Below, one piece after another: positions 1-13,437 of a stretch of 64,000 nucleotides of DNA. The stretch comes from Rhopalosiphum padi (taxonomy: Eukaryota; Arthropoda; Insecta; Hemiptera; Aphididae), in assembly GCF_020882245.1 (NCBI RefSeq), contig NC_083599.1, positions 48,386,748 to 48,450,747 on the forward strand, given 5' to 3'. A program made the translations under genes and the position numbers. The notes under the pieces were generated by a model. The model was given only the letters and a program-made list of their open reading frames with translations. It ran no database searches and was not told where the DNA came from. Each line of letters begins with the position of its first letter. The first letter of the stretch is position 1.

Positions 1-146
1 CCATATTATTCAGTTTTAAGCTTTTTGGTCAGAACAAATTTTTTATTGATATTTATAGAAATTAAAAGTTGGTGGGTGGTACTTATCAGTATTACAGTAG
101 GCTGATTTAATTTTTGTTGAACATATTGCATTTAGTATGTTATTAA

Positions 147-866
147 TAGGGCTGGGATTTGTATGTAAATACATATTTTTACTAAAACATGATAAATTAA
201 GTATTGCAAATGATAAATTCATTTCATGTGATTTACAATAAAATAAAACATATTTTATTTTACATGTTTTTACATATTTCGTTATAAATACATATTTTAA
301 CAATATTTGTAAAATGTCTACATTTTTTTAATATTTCATAAATTTTGACAATTTCGGTGGTTTAGTAGTATAATACATTCATACTTCGATAATATTACTC
401 GTAAAAATTGTAAGTGTATAATAGCATATAGGAAATAATAATATATGAAAGTATTAGTTGAATATACTATACTATACTATAGGTACTATAACTTGATTAT
501 AGTTTATCTTATTTGTTTTTGTTCGATAACTATACATTAATGATCTTAGATTATACTTTATACTCAACATTTATTAGAAAAAATATATTTACGAATTTTT
601 AACAGTGAAACTACTTGCGTTCGCGTGGTATTGAAAATATCTTTATATTTTATGTATTTTTAAATTAATTTGATTAGAAATTAAAAACAATTAATTGCAT
701 ATTATTCAATAATTATTTAGAATTTTATTTTAATTTTACTTGTTAACATAATTTTAAATTTTTCTTATTACATATTTTTTTATTTTATACTATATATTTT
801 GGTCATTTTAATTACATATATATGTACATATTTTTGGTTTTTTATTACATATAAATCCCAGCCCTA
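147..866. mobile_element. hAT-type MITE, 720 bp, complete
   Basis: The left end reads TAGGGCTGGGATTT and the right end is its exact reverse complement over the same 14 bases. The element is flanked by a perfect 8-bp direct duplication GTTATTAA (139-146 and 867-874). An 8-bp duplication with short TAGGG-type inverted ends is the hallmark of hAT transposons. The interior is AT-rich with recurring TACATATTT-like motifs near both ends, as in subterminal binding arrays, and has no transposase frame, so this is a non-autonomous copy. The minus-strand frame at 43-303 crosses the left end and is not a gene. Copies with related ends lie at 37111 and 44696. Confidence 0.9.
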
Positions 867-874
867 GTTATTAA

Positions 875-2900
875 TATATAATTATTATAATAATATAGGT
901 ACAGAATCATATTAAACAACACTCATTACTTAATAATCTATAAAGTTTTTAAAAATATTTTTTACACATAATTTCTAGTCGAAATAAAACAACATTTTTT
1001 GAATTAATTTTTTCATTGTTATATATTTTAAGTTTTAACTTCTTTAAATGACAATATACATTTAAATTTATATTCCGAACCAGAATATTTTTCTGAGTAT
1101 TTAGCTAAATAAAAATCAAAATTTGGACGGGAAGTTTATAAGTTTAGTTATTTCTTATAACTAGTTATAACTATTTATAATTTAGGTTAGCAGAATTGTA
1201 TGTGGTACAGGGATACCCCGCAAAATGATGGTCTACTATTTCGTTCATCTAAATTTTAAATACCTATAAAATTATAATTAATTAATAGGTGTCTGCGGGT
1301 AAATGTAAGAATGAATATACATATATATTGTTATAATAGAGTAGTCAGAAAATAATCAAATACTCATATCCCCCTCTTTCAAAAAACCTGAGGATACCAC
1401 TATTCACATTTGCGTTTAGTGCATAAAAACTATGACGTTCACGTTCACTTTTTAAAGGACCAAGTTCATTTTCAGGTTCTTGCAAAAATATATAAATACG
1501 TCCATATAGTGGTTAATTTAAATTATTATTTTTATACATTTCTAAATAAAAATTCGAGTAATATTAAATAAAATAACCTTTTAATTTTATATCTATCCAA
1601 TACTGTGATGGGAGTAGAGCATCAAATTTATTGAAATCAAAGCCAAGTTAAAAATAAAATAAATATAATACAAAATATATTAAACAGATATACCTATAGT
1701 TTATTGTTTAGAACTTAAATTTTAAAGTCTTATTTTCTTTCTACTCCTAGTTATAAATGCATAGAATAATAATTACCAATTATACAAATTTAATGAATTT
1801 TAGATTTAAATTACATAACATATGACCTTAACTTGTATACGATAAATATCAAATTAAGTAGCCCACAATCCACATTAAACGCATATCTTGTATAACGTTA
1901 TTTTAAAATTTTATAAATATTAAAAAAAATCTTAAATATTGCAGAATATTGTGAATTTAATCGATAATACCGCGCAGATAAGAAGTGTCGATACAATCAC
2001 ACGATAATAATATTAAAAATAGATTTTAAAAAAGGAATTTCGTTCGAACGACCTAAAAATCGTTCAAATTCCTTAAAAATATGAACTTTGTTGGATTTAT
2101 CGTATTGTATTTTGTGATATAAGTGAGTGTCGTCGCTAAAATATAATAAAAGCGTGAAGGCGTTCTTTCCAAACATAGTAAACAATTTAATATACTTACA
2201 TAAGAACGTTGCAGTGCTATACTTATATATTATATACTACAGCAATATGATATTTTACATTATATTATTATTATCATAAAGATGATACGTTTTATTTTTT
2301 AAACTATAATAAATAATATAAAACACAACTTATCTATACGTTATAGTTGGGTACAGAAAAAATCGTAAACCGGTAAGTAAATCGTATACGGGTTAGTTTA
2401 ATTATATGTATATATATATATTTATATATATATATATATTATATTGTTGCGGGATGAATTTTATTTTGAATTATGAATGTTATTACTTTAGTAACAATAG
2501 TTAATCATTCTCGGTTATCAAGTACGTATATATTTTGTGTGTAGATATATATTATATATCAGATATCTATAGATATAATATACCTTAAGTTTATTTAGTT
2601 AAAACATTCGTTAGTGTTTTAATCAACCAGTTAATCATAAATTATTGCGTTATCTTGATTTTTGTGTTTTAGAAACTAATATTTATGGTACCAAAATATT
2701 ATTATACTGTATAGTTTACCTACATATTATTATAATAAATACTCACGATGTTGTCGTATAACCGTATACACATATATATATATCGTCAAAATCCCGTATG
2801 GTATTATATAAGTATAAAGTTCTACCGGTTATGTTATAGAATGAAATTTAAATAATATGCAAATAATTGTCAATAATTGAGAAGAAAACCCGAAAACTGA
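875..2900. other. AT-rich non-coding stretch
   Basis: No coding frame or RNA gene is supported. The stretch holds poly-A/T runs, a (TA)n tract near 2405 and a 10-bp palindrome CGTTCGAACG at about 2040. A CCG|GTAAGT splice-donor look-alike sits near 2370 with no open frame to support it. Confidence 0.6.
2405..2440. repeat. (TA)n microsatellite
   Basis: Nearly uninterrupted TA dinucleotides with one TTTA interruption. Confidence 0.9.
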
Positions 2901-4198
2901 AAAATATGTTTTTATTCTTTGAACTTCCGACCCCGTTAAAACAGACAACGGATATTATAATGGACCACTTTCGGGCGAAGATGTTCTAATTTTTAGTGTT
3001 TTTGTACACTTATAGCGAGTTTCAACAAGAATAAAATACATTGTACACATTTTCGCTTGAAATAACTATACGTATATACGTATATAATTATAAACAAGCA
3101 AAGTTTGATAAATTTGTTGTTTTGTTGTTTGGAAGATCGAAACCTTGGCTCATTTCTTCATAAGTTTATTATTATTTACACGAATAAAATGAATACTTAT
3201 ACTAAACAAATTAGAAACAATTAGTTTGAATAAAATAAATTAGTTTTAATCAATATGAATAAATCAATTTTTAAAAAAATAATAAATATTATGTTTCTAA
3301 CATTTTAAAAGTGCCAATATTCATGATGAGTACAACGTGTGTTCGGGAGGGCCAAGTCCATACCAAGACCTCCCCTCATACATCTCCACCAACGAGAATT
3401 TAATATAATATTATAATAGAAAATATTTGTTAGCGGATCGCATATCTTATAAGCTATATGATATTATTGTAAGCCTACGCCATAAACGAGCAGTAAACTG
3501 AATTCGTAATAATGTTGAACATTTCGAGTTTTCGACCGCATAATAGTATAAATGTTCACTTGTTAACACTAAAAACATACCTATATAATTAAAAACAACT
3601 GTAATAAACGTGAACTATGAAGGATAATACGGCTAGTTCGTATGCGCAATTCGACTTGTTGATTAAAATATAATATAACATTACGTAAGTGCTATATCGT
3701 TTCTGTGCATTGCGCAGTGTGCGAGTGTTTTTTTTTACCGCACAGCAGTTTGTATCAATAATAATAATAAATAATCGTAATGGTTTCTTTCGTGCGACAA
3801 TATAATATATATAATAATATTATAATATAATACGGGTGTATAACAACGCATATTGTGTATATAGTATATTATAACACTGATGATGTGGTGTAAGTAGGTA
3901 CCCAATGTTTGGCCTTGAAACACCAATAACATTTTCGTACACGACAAACGTATAATGTATACAGATTACAGGGTGTCCCGCAGTGCCGTGTGTATATAAT
4001 ATTTCGTTTTACACTCAAGTCGTTATCGTTGTATTTATGTATACGTTTTCGAATAACACGATGATGTCCTTAGCAGACTCGGGTAGTGTGTGCATGTATA
4101 TACGCGCGCGTTCAAAAATCGTCCTGTATGCATTCGAAAACTGTTTAACAATATTGTAACATTTATTATTTCGACATCTATTTCTGAATTATATTAAC
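2901..4198. other. Non-coding stretch with G+C-richer islets
   Basis: Several short islets stand out from the AT-rich background (about 2923-3015, 3301-3405, 3617-3673 and 4061-4160). Each carries a short open frame with varied codons on the + strand, but none has a complete set of gene signals. They could be old transposon fragments or regulatory sequence. A lone ACAGGGTGTCCCG motif at 3969 resembles a transposon end without a visible partner. Confidence 0.5.
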
Positions 4199-4200
4199 TA

Positions 4201-4320
4201 CACATAGTCTCTCTCGATAATTCGAAAACCTCTATAAATCCAACTAAACGCTTGGTCCCCCGAGAAATCCTATATAATTCGAAGAAATCGCTAGTATTTC
4301 GGTAAACAGTAATCCGTTTA
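4201..4320 (+). mobile_element. pogo/Tigger-like transposon end (fragment)
   Basis: After a TA dinucleotide (4199-4200) the sequence reads CACATAGTCTCTCTCGATAA followed by TTCGAA. Further in come GGTCCCCCGAG and a second ATTCGAA. This CTCTCGATAATTCGAA and GGTCCC arrangement is typical of the ends of Tigger-class Tc1/mariner elements. No matching inverted end was found to the right, so it is recorded as a truncated copy. Confidence 0.5.
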
Positions 4321-7300
4321 ATTGTCTACATTCATAATTTCTAATTTTTTTTGAAAAAAAAGTTATAATTTTTTTATCGTTGTCGTTTTTTAAGATAATT
4401 AACGATATGTATCATGTTATCAGTGCAATCGATATGTCACAATAACGACAAAGTCCTACCACTACCTGTGTAAAACTAAATTTTAAAAGTTATTAATATG
4501 TTAGGTTTTTAATTATACGTTTGGCGTTTTTATAACTATAAAAGTTAAAAATCATAGTTTTATTCGGGCTTTTATTAAAACAACTTTGTACAACATAGGA
4601 ATTTATAAATAGTATCAATAAAAATGAATTAATTAATATAGTACATGTACATTAATTAATGCATTAATTAAATATAATCTGTTACTGATAATTTAAAATT
4701 AAAAAATAAGTTACTATACTATATATTAAATTAGGTTATATACGTTTTTGTACTAACACTGCATAAATTTGTTTTATTTGAAAATTTGAATTATTCATTA
4801 CTTTAACAAATTGCTAATACATATTTGTTTAGATAATAATTATAATTTATTAAAATTTATTATTATTTAATTGCACAAGATGTTGTAATTATGACACCTA
4901 TAGATAATATCTATAGTACCTTTAATACTGATAATCTAATCTAACTTACTTTAAGCGAGGAAAACTTTATTTTTATAACGCGTATTCCAAAATCCAAGTA
5001 CAGCAAGTTAACGACAATCCGTTGTACTACTTTTATTATCAATCGGTTGCCGAGTGAATTTTTTAGATACATTTGTTAGAAAAAATGACAAAAAATGAAT
5101 ATTTGTTTAAAGACAATTATAATTATACATGATCAAAAATTCAAAACAAATTACCGATATATGTTTAAAAAAAAAATAATCAATAAAATATAGGTAGGTA
5201 CTATAACCGTGTACCACCCATGTGATACAGGGTATGGAATCTTAAGCAAATAAATAATAATTATACTTATGTAATATTTTCTTGATTAGTTTTTTTTTTT
5301 TTTAAACATCTATCAGTAATTTGGTTTTCAATTTCTTGTCATTAAAGTGAAAATTATATTAGTTTTCTGTTACATGGACCAATCACTAATATGAATCGTA
5401 CATCCTAGGTTGTATAAGTCCGTTTTAGTAAATGCCCATATAAAATTACGGTTTTCAGCTTTTACCGAGTACGATTATTAAATCCTATCATTAACTAGCA
5501 AAACTTAGTTTTGCCTAGTGACCGGACGTTGTCTGTAACGCGTATTATATATTATTTATAAAGTTTAAAAAAAAACATTTATTTAAAAATTAATGGTCTC
5601 TTGGAAATATTAATAGTGAACTTAATGACATTAAAAATTTAAACTTGGTTTTGAGAGTTGTTCATGTAGTATAAAGTTTTCTGAGTATAATTATGATACT
5701 TGCTACCCCTAGTTATTTTATGTATCATGCGATCACGCTCTAATTAACTTAAAAAAAAATAAAAAAAAAAATTGATCCTTTTTATAATTTAAAACGTTAC
5801 GGATAGTTAAACAACAAACTATAAGTTCATATAAGGTATATATAACGATCAGAAACGAATCGATAATATATTATCGTAGACGTGAATAATATATCAAAGT
5901 ATAACTATATGGGTAGAGTTATGACAAGAATTATGAAGTTTGTTAGATTATGAAACTGTGCTGTATTATTTTTATCGGTTGTTTTTTTTTTTTTTTTTTT
6001 TAATTCTATTTTAACAGGTACAATAATTGTTTCTATCGCACCACACCATTCCATTTGAAAACGCTGAACACGCCTTATAAAGACCTATTCGAATTCCGTA
6101 ATGATTGTAGACATTCCCAATGCGAGGAAAAACAATATTTTCGCGCGTTATTCGCGTCATATATTGTATCATGCACTTACGTGTTACACTATATAATATT
6201 ATATTACCTAAATACGGTATTCTCAAGGTGATACGCATAGGTACCTATACGTTTAAATAATTCCTATATAAAAACTGGCTCGTTATTTATTATCTTCCAG
6301 CCACAATTATTAAAAATAGCAACAGTTCTATAAATGTATTGTTCCTATATAGTTTATAAAAAAAAAACAATTTACAGCTTCATCAAAATATTATATATTC
6401 GGAATGCATTAATATTGTTTATTTTTTATTAAAACCTTTTTCCAGTAACCACAGCCCAATAATTTATTTGTTCCACTAAAAAAATTGAAAAAATAATGAT
6501 GTTTCGAAAAACTTTTTTTTTTTTTTTCTTTATTAATATATATACAATCTGTACACAAGGCACAATAAGAATATAGGCTATAATATTACAGGAGGAAAAT
6601 CTTGAGTGAAGAAGCCACCCACTGATGACACTTCGTCGAAAAACTAATACAAAAATCTTAACAAACATTCGCTAGTCTCGCGAGCAATATTTCGGACATC
6701 GGTATTACGTAATAATATACTTTGTATAATAAAACGGAAAGCGTCGTAAAACAATTTGTCGTCGAGAACTAGTAAACAGTAATATAGTCATTCTTAGCGA
6801 TTCAAATATTTGGTGAATGAAAGGAGCACACGCATGTGCAGTTATAGGTTATTGCGGTTAAAATGTGTCTGGTCGGTGTCTATTACGTATTCCTTTCACT
6901 CGCGAAGTCCGAGTATAGGTAAATGTTGGCATATGTTGTGATTTGAAAAATGGTTTTATGTGTTTTATTTATAAAAGTCTCAAACTTATGATAATGTATA
7001 AAATATTTAAGACATACATGCCTACATTCACTGACTTTTATGATTATGTTAAAGCCGGTTGGCTGTTTGGATGATCGGTGAATAGTAATTGAAATATTTC
7101 TAAAGGCTTATATTATATACGATTATAAATTATAATAATATGTCATTTGTAATAAAATTATCATTATAACGATTATTACACTATTATTGATTATTATAAT
7201 ATTATAGCATATTTTATAGTTTTTAATCCTCAGAAAATATAATATCATTGGCTTTCTAATTGAACTTTCGCTGAATTCATATTATTATACCTATACGTAC

Positions 7301-8900
7301 ACTATATATACACTATTTAATATTATTATTTTAGAGGTGTGTGTCAAAATCCATAGGTAAACGAGTTTTAATAAACAACATTTTTTAATGAATATTATAT
7401 ATTTTGATAATATTATAAAAAAATATTCGTTTTCTTTTTATTTGAATGCATCTTACGCGCCTATATTCTATCATCATATACATAATTTAAATCGATGTAA
7501 GAAGGTATGTATTTAGAAAACTCCATGACATATGCTTGTCGTTGCTATAGTATAATATGTGACGTTATATACTACTTTATTTACAGGCATCTATTTTGTC
7601 TACTAAAAAATAAAATAATATACTCAATATGAACGATATCATTCGGTATTATACGCCGTACTATGTAATACGCATTATTATAGCCTAATTAAAAATGCCT
7701 AATATTTTTTTTACAAGGGGCTGAACAAAACACGTGAACAAATTTAGATTGCATTTAATAGTTTCAAAATATATTTCAGCAAGCAGAGACGTTTGGATAT
7801 TCATAGTGTGTTGAATGTGTCGAGCTGTGCAGTTTGTTACGATAAACGTTAAAACTGATACTTAGAATTCCAACTACTGATACATATAGTAACACCACCA
7901 CTATATAGAATTGAAAAATGACACACGAGTGTAATAGTTGCATGTAGAACGTTTTGGTTTATGTCTATTTAGGAAAAAAAAATGATTTTACTGACGCACC
8001 TATCGCACACGTTACTGGAAATTTTTTATAATATTATGATGGTGAATAATGAATATGAAATTATACAGAACACGATATTATTACGACGTATGGGAAAAAG
8101 GTTTATTTTACAAAAAGTCTTCAATTAATGGAATACCTACCGGGAATGAATATTATAACGCGATAGAACTTTTTGTATCTAATGGCCAATACAAATTATT
8201 TGGAAATAGGAACTTGGATTATATATTATTTCAGTTGCAGTATTATAATTAAAAATTATCTGGTAATTGGTATTCGACACTCGTACCATATTATATCTAC
8301 CAGCTATTTCCTGTTTTAATATTTTGATGAAAATAAAATAAAATATTTTATGATATTATATACAGCAACGAGATATTCCCCTCGTACAGAGTATGAAATC
8401 GAAAAAATAAAATTTCAATTTCGCTTACCGATTTTAGTTTCTTGAGTTTCTTCCTATTTCAATTTAAAAATGATATATTATTATATTGTAATTGTATTAT
8501 ATTTATATTATGATTTTATGTTTAATTTTATATTATTGTACGGATCGATTTATATAAGTGTGTTCTAATTATTCATTTTTTTTTATTTTAGTTTCAATTT
8601 TAAATATTACTTACACTTTTACAATTTTATTATATTTTTAATTTCGATAAACTAGATTTGATCCATAATCGTTCTATATTGCTTTTAAATTTCAACATAT
8701 AACTTATATTAACTAGCGATATAACCGCATGTACATATATTAATATATTATAGACTAATAGTCGTCTTTTTGGCTATTGTTGAATATTTTAGCTTTTAAT
8801 TATTATTATTTGTTTTTATTTATAATGCCGATTATCATACAGAAATTATAAAATTATAATTATTTTTATGTATATTATCGATATCAATTTTTTTTCGTTT
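4321..8900. other. AT-rich non-coding stretch
   Basis: Long poly-A/T runs (for example at 5290, 5750, 5983 and 6511) and short chance frames only. The 67-codon + frame at 8049-8252 and minus frames at 6011-6238 and 6429-6668 show no recognisable domain, codon bias or start and splice context. I treat them as noise. Confidence 0.6.
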
Positions 8901-9114
8901 TTAATTGTTTAAAAGATTTTTTTCGATTTTTATTGGTTTGAAATCGATTTCAAGCGCTGCCTGCAGATGTAGATTCCCGAAAATCTCGGCGGATTCCAGA
9001 TATAGGCATATCGTCATCATATATAAAAGCCTGTGTGCACGCAAAGGACGGGAGGGAGGAACAAAACAATTATTATTATCGTGCAGCGGCGTTAAACATT
9101 TCACATGTATACCA

Positions 9115-9133
9115 CGGCGGCGGCGGCGGCGGT
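9115..9133. repeat. (CGG)n microsatellite
   Basis: Six uninterrupted CGG units inside a G+C-rich islet. Confidence 0.9.
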
Positions 9134-9285
9134 GCAGTACTATACGGTATATAAATGTAATACTATACAAGTTATCCGTATGGTACTCGTAAATCTATAA
9201 ATTCTTTTTTACACAGCTATTTAAAGAATCTGGTGACACTATTATGCGCGCAGTCATGCAGTGTGTAGTTACTCTCATGCTGCAG

Positions 9286-9288
<3 letters not shown>

Positions 9289-9319
<31 letters not shown>
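9289..9319. repeat. (CA)n microsatellite
   Basis: About fifteen CA units, followed by a G+C-rich segment containing GGGCCCCGTCCACGTG. Confidence 0.95.
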
Positions 9320-9321
<2 letters not shown>

Positions 9322-9580
9322 TTTGGGCCCCGTCCACGTGTGTTTTTTTTTCTTCTACTTCTTCTCGTTTCGATTCCGCCGTAGTCCTCGCGGCGATTAT
9401 ATCTTTAGACGGTTTTTAATAACGTACAAGCCATACGTATTATAATAGCGTATAAAGAGATGAGAGTTTCTGACAAAAAAAAAACAAAAAAAAAAAAAAA
9501 ATACTAAATAAATAAATAATAAACCAATGTTCACATTCTCCGTTTAATGGTAAATGTATTATATTAAATACACGTGTGAG

Positions 9581-9598
9581 TGTGTGTGTGTGTGTGTG
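9581..9598. repeat. (TG)n microsatellite
   Basis: TG repeats within a longer, degenerate TG-rich tract that resumes at about 9652-9670. Confidence 0.9.
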
Positions 9599-9713
9599 TA
9601 TGAGTGTATAACGTCACATTGTACGACTACATTACACGCATCGTATTATTCTGTGAGTGTGTGTGTGTGAGTGTTGACCTCCGAATTCCCTTACGACGAT
9701 CATCGGGCCTATG

Positions 9714-9741
9714 TAATAATAATAATAATAATAATAATAAT
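9714..9741. repeat. (AAT)n microsatellite
   Basis: About nine AAT units. A related ATT array follows near 10000-10015. Confidence 0.95.
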
Positions 9742-11426
9742 ATAAACCAGAACTAGACGAGTTTTCGGTCGTCGTCTTAACGCTGCACACGCACACCGTC
9801 GTATAATATAATACAAATAAATAAATTATATTACACAAACGTGTGTCCGTCCGCGTGTGTGAGTATTTTTTATTTTACTCTTTTTACATCGTTTCATTGT
9901 TCTGACCGCGTCTTCGTATGTAGTCGTATGACGTCGACGACTTGACCGGTGACCACCGCGGTGGTATACGCGCACGCACACAAGCCCGTTAAACATATTA
10001 TTATTATTATTATTGTGCGTGCATATTATTATTATACTATACTATACACTTATATAATAATATTATACTGGTCTATCGGAATCACTTGTGCGTGCGTATA
10101 CAGAGTGATCGCCGCTTACTATAGTTGTCGTTTTTTGCGATTCCCTGTAAAATAAAACGTGGTGAGAGAGCTGCTACCGATCGAACGGAACTTTGAGCTA
10201 ACGAACAAAAAACGAAATAAAGCTTGGCACAGTTAAAATAAAAAAAAAATGCACCATACACCAGGGCTTGACGTCGAAATTAAATTTTTCGATTTGAATA
10301 TCAATTTTGTTTATCAGTAATATTTTTTTCTGATATAAATTTAAAAAATTTTCGATTTTTATAATTCTTTGCAATACAAATGTAATCATTTTTAATTGGA
10401 TTTTAAACTTATTTTCTCTTTTTTTCGAATTAAAATATTAATTTTATGATTTTAATTTTGATATCTATTTTGATCATCGTTCACGCGTTCTATGCGCGCC
10501 GTTACGCGTGGCTGAACGGGCCTATAAGCGCATAAGAAAACGACGAAAAGGATTTTGGGCGGGACGATCTGTTGTTTAACCACATTTTCATTATTGTAAT
10601 AAGTAATAATAGTTTTAATATCGAAAAACGGTTTCATGTTTTTCGATATAGTTAATCGCGTTATTACGCAACAACTATTGTTGAAGTAGACATGGAACCA
10701 TTAAAAAATACTTTAAATTAATAATTTAATATACCTACAAAAAATAAAATAAAATATAAAATTCAAATTCAAACTTTTATCAAAACTGTCTGTATCAAAT
10801 CCCTAATAGTGATTTCTATGCGTGCTCAATTATTACATTTACTTTTAAGAAAATTATAGTGCTTAAAATCAGGATAGTTATTATTAATTCTGAGGGTGTA
10901 TGGGTCCTTTTAAGTCCTCTAGCTTTGTGTTAGTAATAGTATGATAGTAGTGAGGGTAGGGTAGGAAAGAGAAACGATTTTCCCATAAAATAAGAATCGG
11001 TGAAAAAAAGAAAACCATTTTATCTTTCCGATCACTTTGATTACAAATCGGTTATTTTTTGTTTGTTATACCATCTCTGATACTCGTGCGATTAAAATTT
11101 ATAATCCTCACCACAATTATTACTTCCTACACCAAATCAAATTTTAACTTTATAATAATTATACGATGACTGTAGACAGCAGTTGATAAGAATATCAAGA
11201 TTTTATCAAATTATCAAATTTAGTACGAATATCTTCATTACCACCGGTTATTTAATTTTTTTTTTTGTTCAATTTTGATTTTCACATAGTATAATGTCTA
11301 ACATATAACGAATTCGGTATTTTGATAACTTTAGAAAACCATCGTATGTCGGCGATGGCAGTCTTGCAGTTTCCGGTCGCAAGAAATTTACCGTGTGAAA
11401 ATAAAACGGTGACAAATATCTGGTAA

Positions 11427-11451
11427 TATAATAATAATAATAATAATAATA
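11427..11451. repeat. (AAT)n microsatellite
   Basis: About eight AAT units. Confidence 0.9.
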
Positions 11452-11696
11452 AGGAATATATAAAGCGTTATAACGTCATGATGGCTTTGAACCGCGCAGA
11501 AGAACGTTGCACAAAAAAATCATCTGTGCACCGCGTAGGTAGGTGAAACGGATCACCTCGTATAGCAATAACAACACAACAGTGCGTTTCAATCCGAACC
11601 GTCGGCCGTCGCGCGCCTACAACTAACCCGCACCACGTGTGGGCAGCACCTGCTGCAGCCGGGTGGTGGTTTCGCGCTATAGCCAATCGCATACAG

Positions 11697-11725
11697 TAAT
11701 AATAATAATAATAATAATAATAATA
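11697..11725. repeat. (AAT)n microsatellite
   Basis: About nine AAT units. It produces the poly-tyrosine start of a spurious minus-strand frame. Confidence 0.9.
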
Positions 11726-11780
11726 TGTATACATTCGTATAATACGTATTATAGAGTTAGGTACGTCCTTTATATTATAC

Positions 11781-11960
11781 TAGCTGATCCTGCGTACGGC
11801 GTTGTCCCGCCGTGACAAATTAAATTATTCCCGCGGAGGGGTAACCCTTCTTGAACTCCGTTAAATGTAAACTGCGTATAGATTTTTTTACGTATATAAG
11901 TTATTTGATGGGTGTTCTTTTTTTGACAAAATATAATAAAATGCAAGTCTAAAATTATAT
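11781..11960 (+). mobile_element. Insect interspersed repeat (SINE/LINE-tail type), copy 1
   Basis: The copy begins TAGCTGATCCTGCGTACGGC followed by GTTGTCCCGCCG. This start resembles the common insect repeats that open TAGCTGA.CC.GCG...TTGT.C. It then shares TAAATGTAAACTGCG, a GGGTG motif and GACAAAATATAA in the same order with the copy at 12252. No coding frame remains. I cannot tell whether it is a SINE or the 3' end of a LINE. Confidence 0.6.
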
Positions 11961-12251
11961 CCAATCATAATGACTATATTTTATTTTCTGTAACCAATGG
12001 TAACAATGTATTTTTTTTTTTTTTAAATAATAGTTTTTCGTCAGTCAATTATATTACAATACCTATTCAACATTAATGTATTGAAAAGTAAAAAGTATAT
12101 ATGTAATAAAGAGTAGCCTGTGACAATAAACGTCAATCTTGTGGGATCTATTGACGAACATTTTACGGTTTATATCGGTCCGAAAACTGTGAAGAAAAAG
12201 CGTACTTTTTTAGGCCTTTTATTTCATATTATATAGTTGACACATTTATCG

Positions 12252-12690
12252 TAGCTGATCGTGCGCGACGTTGTCCGTGGATTATATTCACCACGTCTTA
12301 ACTCGTATAAGTTCCGATAAATGTAAACTACGCCTATTTCAACACAGTGATTTGGGTGGTTTAGACAAAATATAACATACGCATGTTTAAAGTTATAACA
12401 TAACATAACATATATATAATTAATAACTATTTTATTAGACCGATGATGGGAATAACGACACAGTCCTCTATATAGACAACAACAAAAAAAATAGACGTTT
12501 TTCGTGAGTCGGCCGAAAATCATCTCGTAAGCCCTCTTTAAAACGCAAAATTGAAAAAAATCGGTTTCCAGGTGCGCGTCGTACTCGGATATAGGATTAC
12601 CCGCGTGTACCAAATTTCAGAACCACGAGTACGGTAGACCCGGCTGTGGTTCACTTACACACAGACATTGCCTTTTATTAATAATACCGA
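12252..12690 (+). mobile_element. Insect interspersed repeat (SINE/LINE-tail type), copy 2
   Basis: The copy begins TAGCTGATCGTGCGCGACGT and repeats the ordered motifs of copy 1 (TAAATGTAAACTACG, a GGGTGG motif, GACAAAATATAA). The right part contains GTACCAAATTTCAG and CACACAGACATTGCC, the type of 3' segment seen in this insect repeat class. Both copies lie in the same orientation about 470 bp apart, so this is either two insertions or a local duplication. The 129-codon minus-strand frame at 12224-12613 is a shadow of this repeat, not a gene. Confidence 0.6.
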
Positions 12691-12969
12691 AGATAAATAT
12701 TATTTACGCGGTCTGGCGCAGGCAGCAAACACGCTATATACATATATATATATACGCACGACCGTGGTGCGGAAGATGGACGGACGGATAAAGCGTTGAA
12801 TATAATAATAATAACCGGCGGTGGTGCGCGGACTGAATAGTATGGGTGTACGCGATATCGTAATCGTACCTGCGTATATATATATATATATATGAATATA
12901 ATGCGTGTGTGTGTTTATATATGCCGCGAACAGAAGGATATCGTGCCGATAGATAATATACGGACGAAC

Positions 12970-13032
12970 GAGATGAGGCGACGGAAAAGAGGAAGAGGAA
13001 GAGAGCGAGAGAGTGAGCGAGAGACGGAAAAT
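12970..13032. promoter_or_regulatory. GA-rich tract with GAGAG motifs
   Basis: A purine run with repeated GAGAG and GAAGAG elements, such as GAGAGCGAGAGAGTGAGCGA. In insects GAGAG is the core site of GAGA-factor-type proteins at promoters and Polycomb elements. It lies within the CpG-richer block. It could also be a simple degenerate GA microsatellite. Confidence 0.35.
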
Positions 13033-13270
13033 GAGCGTATATAACACAGCCAGTTCGATAATTAATTGCCAGGACCGGTTCGATGTTTGGTATCCAACAA
13101 CATGTAAGAAAAAAAAACAAAAAAAAAAAAAAACGGCCATTTACGATTAAATTGTTAGGATTTTATACTAAAACACTTATACACAATATATTATATTATT
13201 ATATTATATATATTGTATATTATGTTATATATGTACGTGCTGGCTGCGTTTGTGTGCATATAATAATAAT

Positions 13271-13333
13271 GGTGGTGGCGGTGGCGACGACGACTACGAC
13301 TACGACTACGAAGACGACGAAGACGACGAAGAC

Positions 13334-13365
<32 letters not shown>

Positions 13366-13370
13366 CGGTT
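13271..13370. repeat. Compound (GTG)n/(GAC)n/(GAA-GAC)n microsatellite
   Basis: GGTGGTGGCGGTGG is followed by about 25 units of GAC, TAC and GAA triplets. In one frame it reads as poly-Asp and on the other strand as poly-Val. Those translations give the misleading long frames here. Confidence 0.95.
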
Positions 13371-13416
13371 TCCCGAGAGTGGGTAGAACGAACATTATTT
13401 CGTTTATATATATTAT

Positions 13417-13437
13417 TGTGTGTGTGTGTGTGTGTGT
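13417..13437. repeat. (TG)n microsatellite
   Basis: About ten TG units. Confidence 0.95.

Noticed and set aside
8901..9192. Overlapping frames on both strands around the CGG repeat
   Set aside because: Both read through the (CGG)n tract as poly-Arg and neither has gene context.
10262..10805. CAGGGCTTGACG and an inverted TAGGGATTTGAT as hAT ends
   Set aside because: The ends match poorly and the flanking 8 bases do not agree.
12224..12613. 129-codon minus-strand frame
   Set aside because: Lies within an interspersed repeat and is a shadow of it.
12700..13140. Longest minus-strand frames (146 and 128 codons)
   Set aside because: Two overlapping frames over GA-, TA- and poly-A-rich simple sequence; low complexity and no domain.
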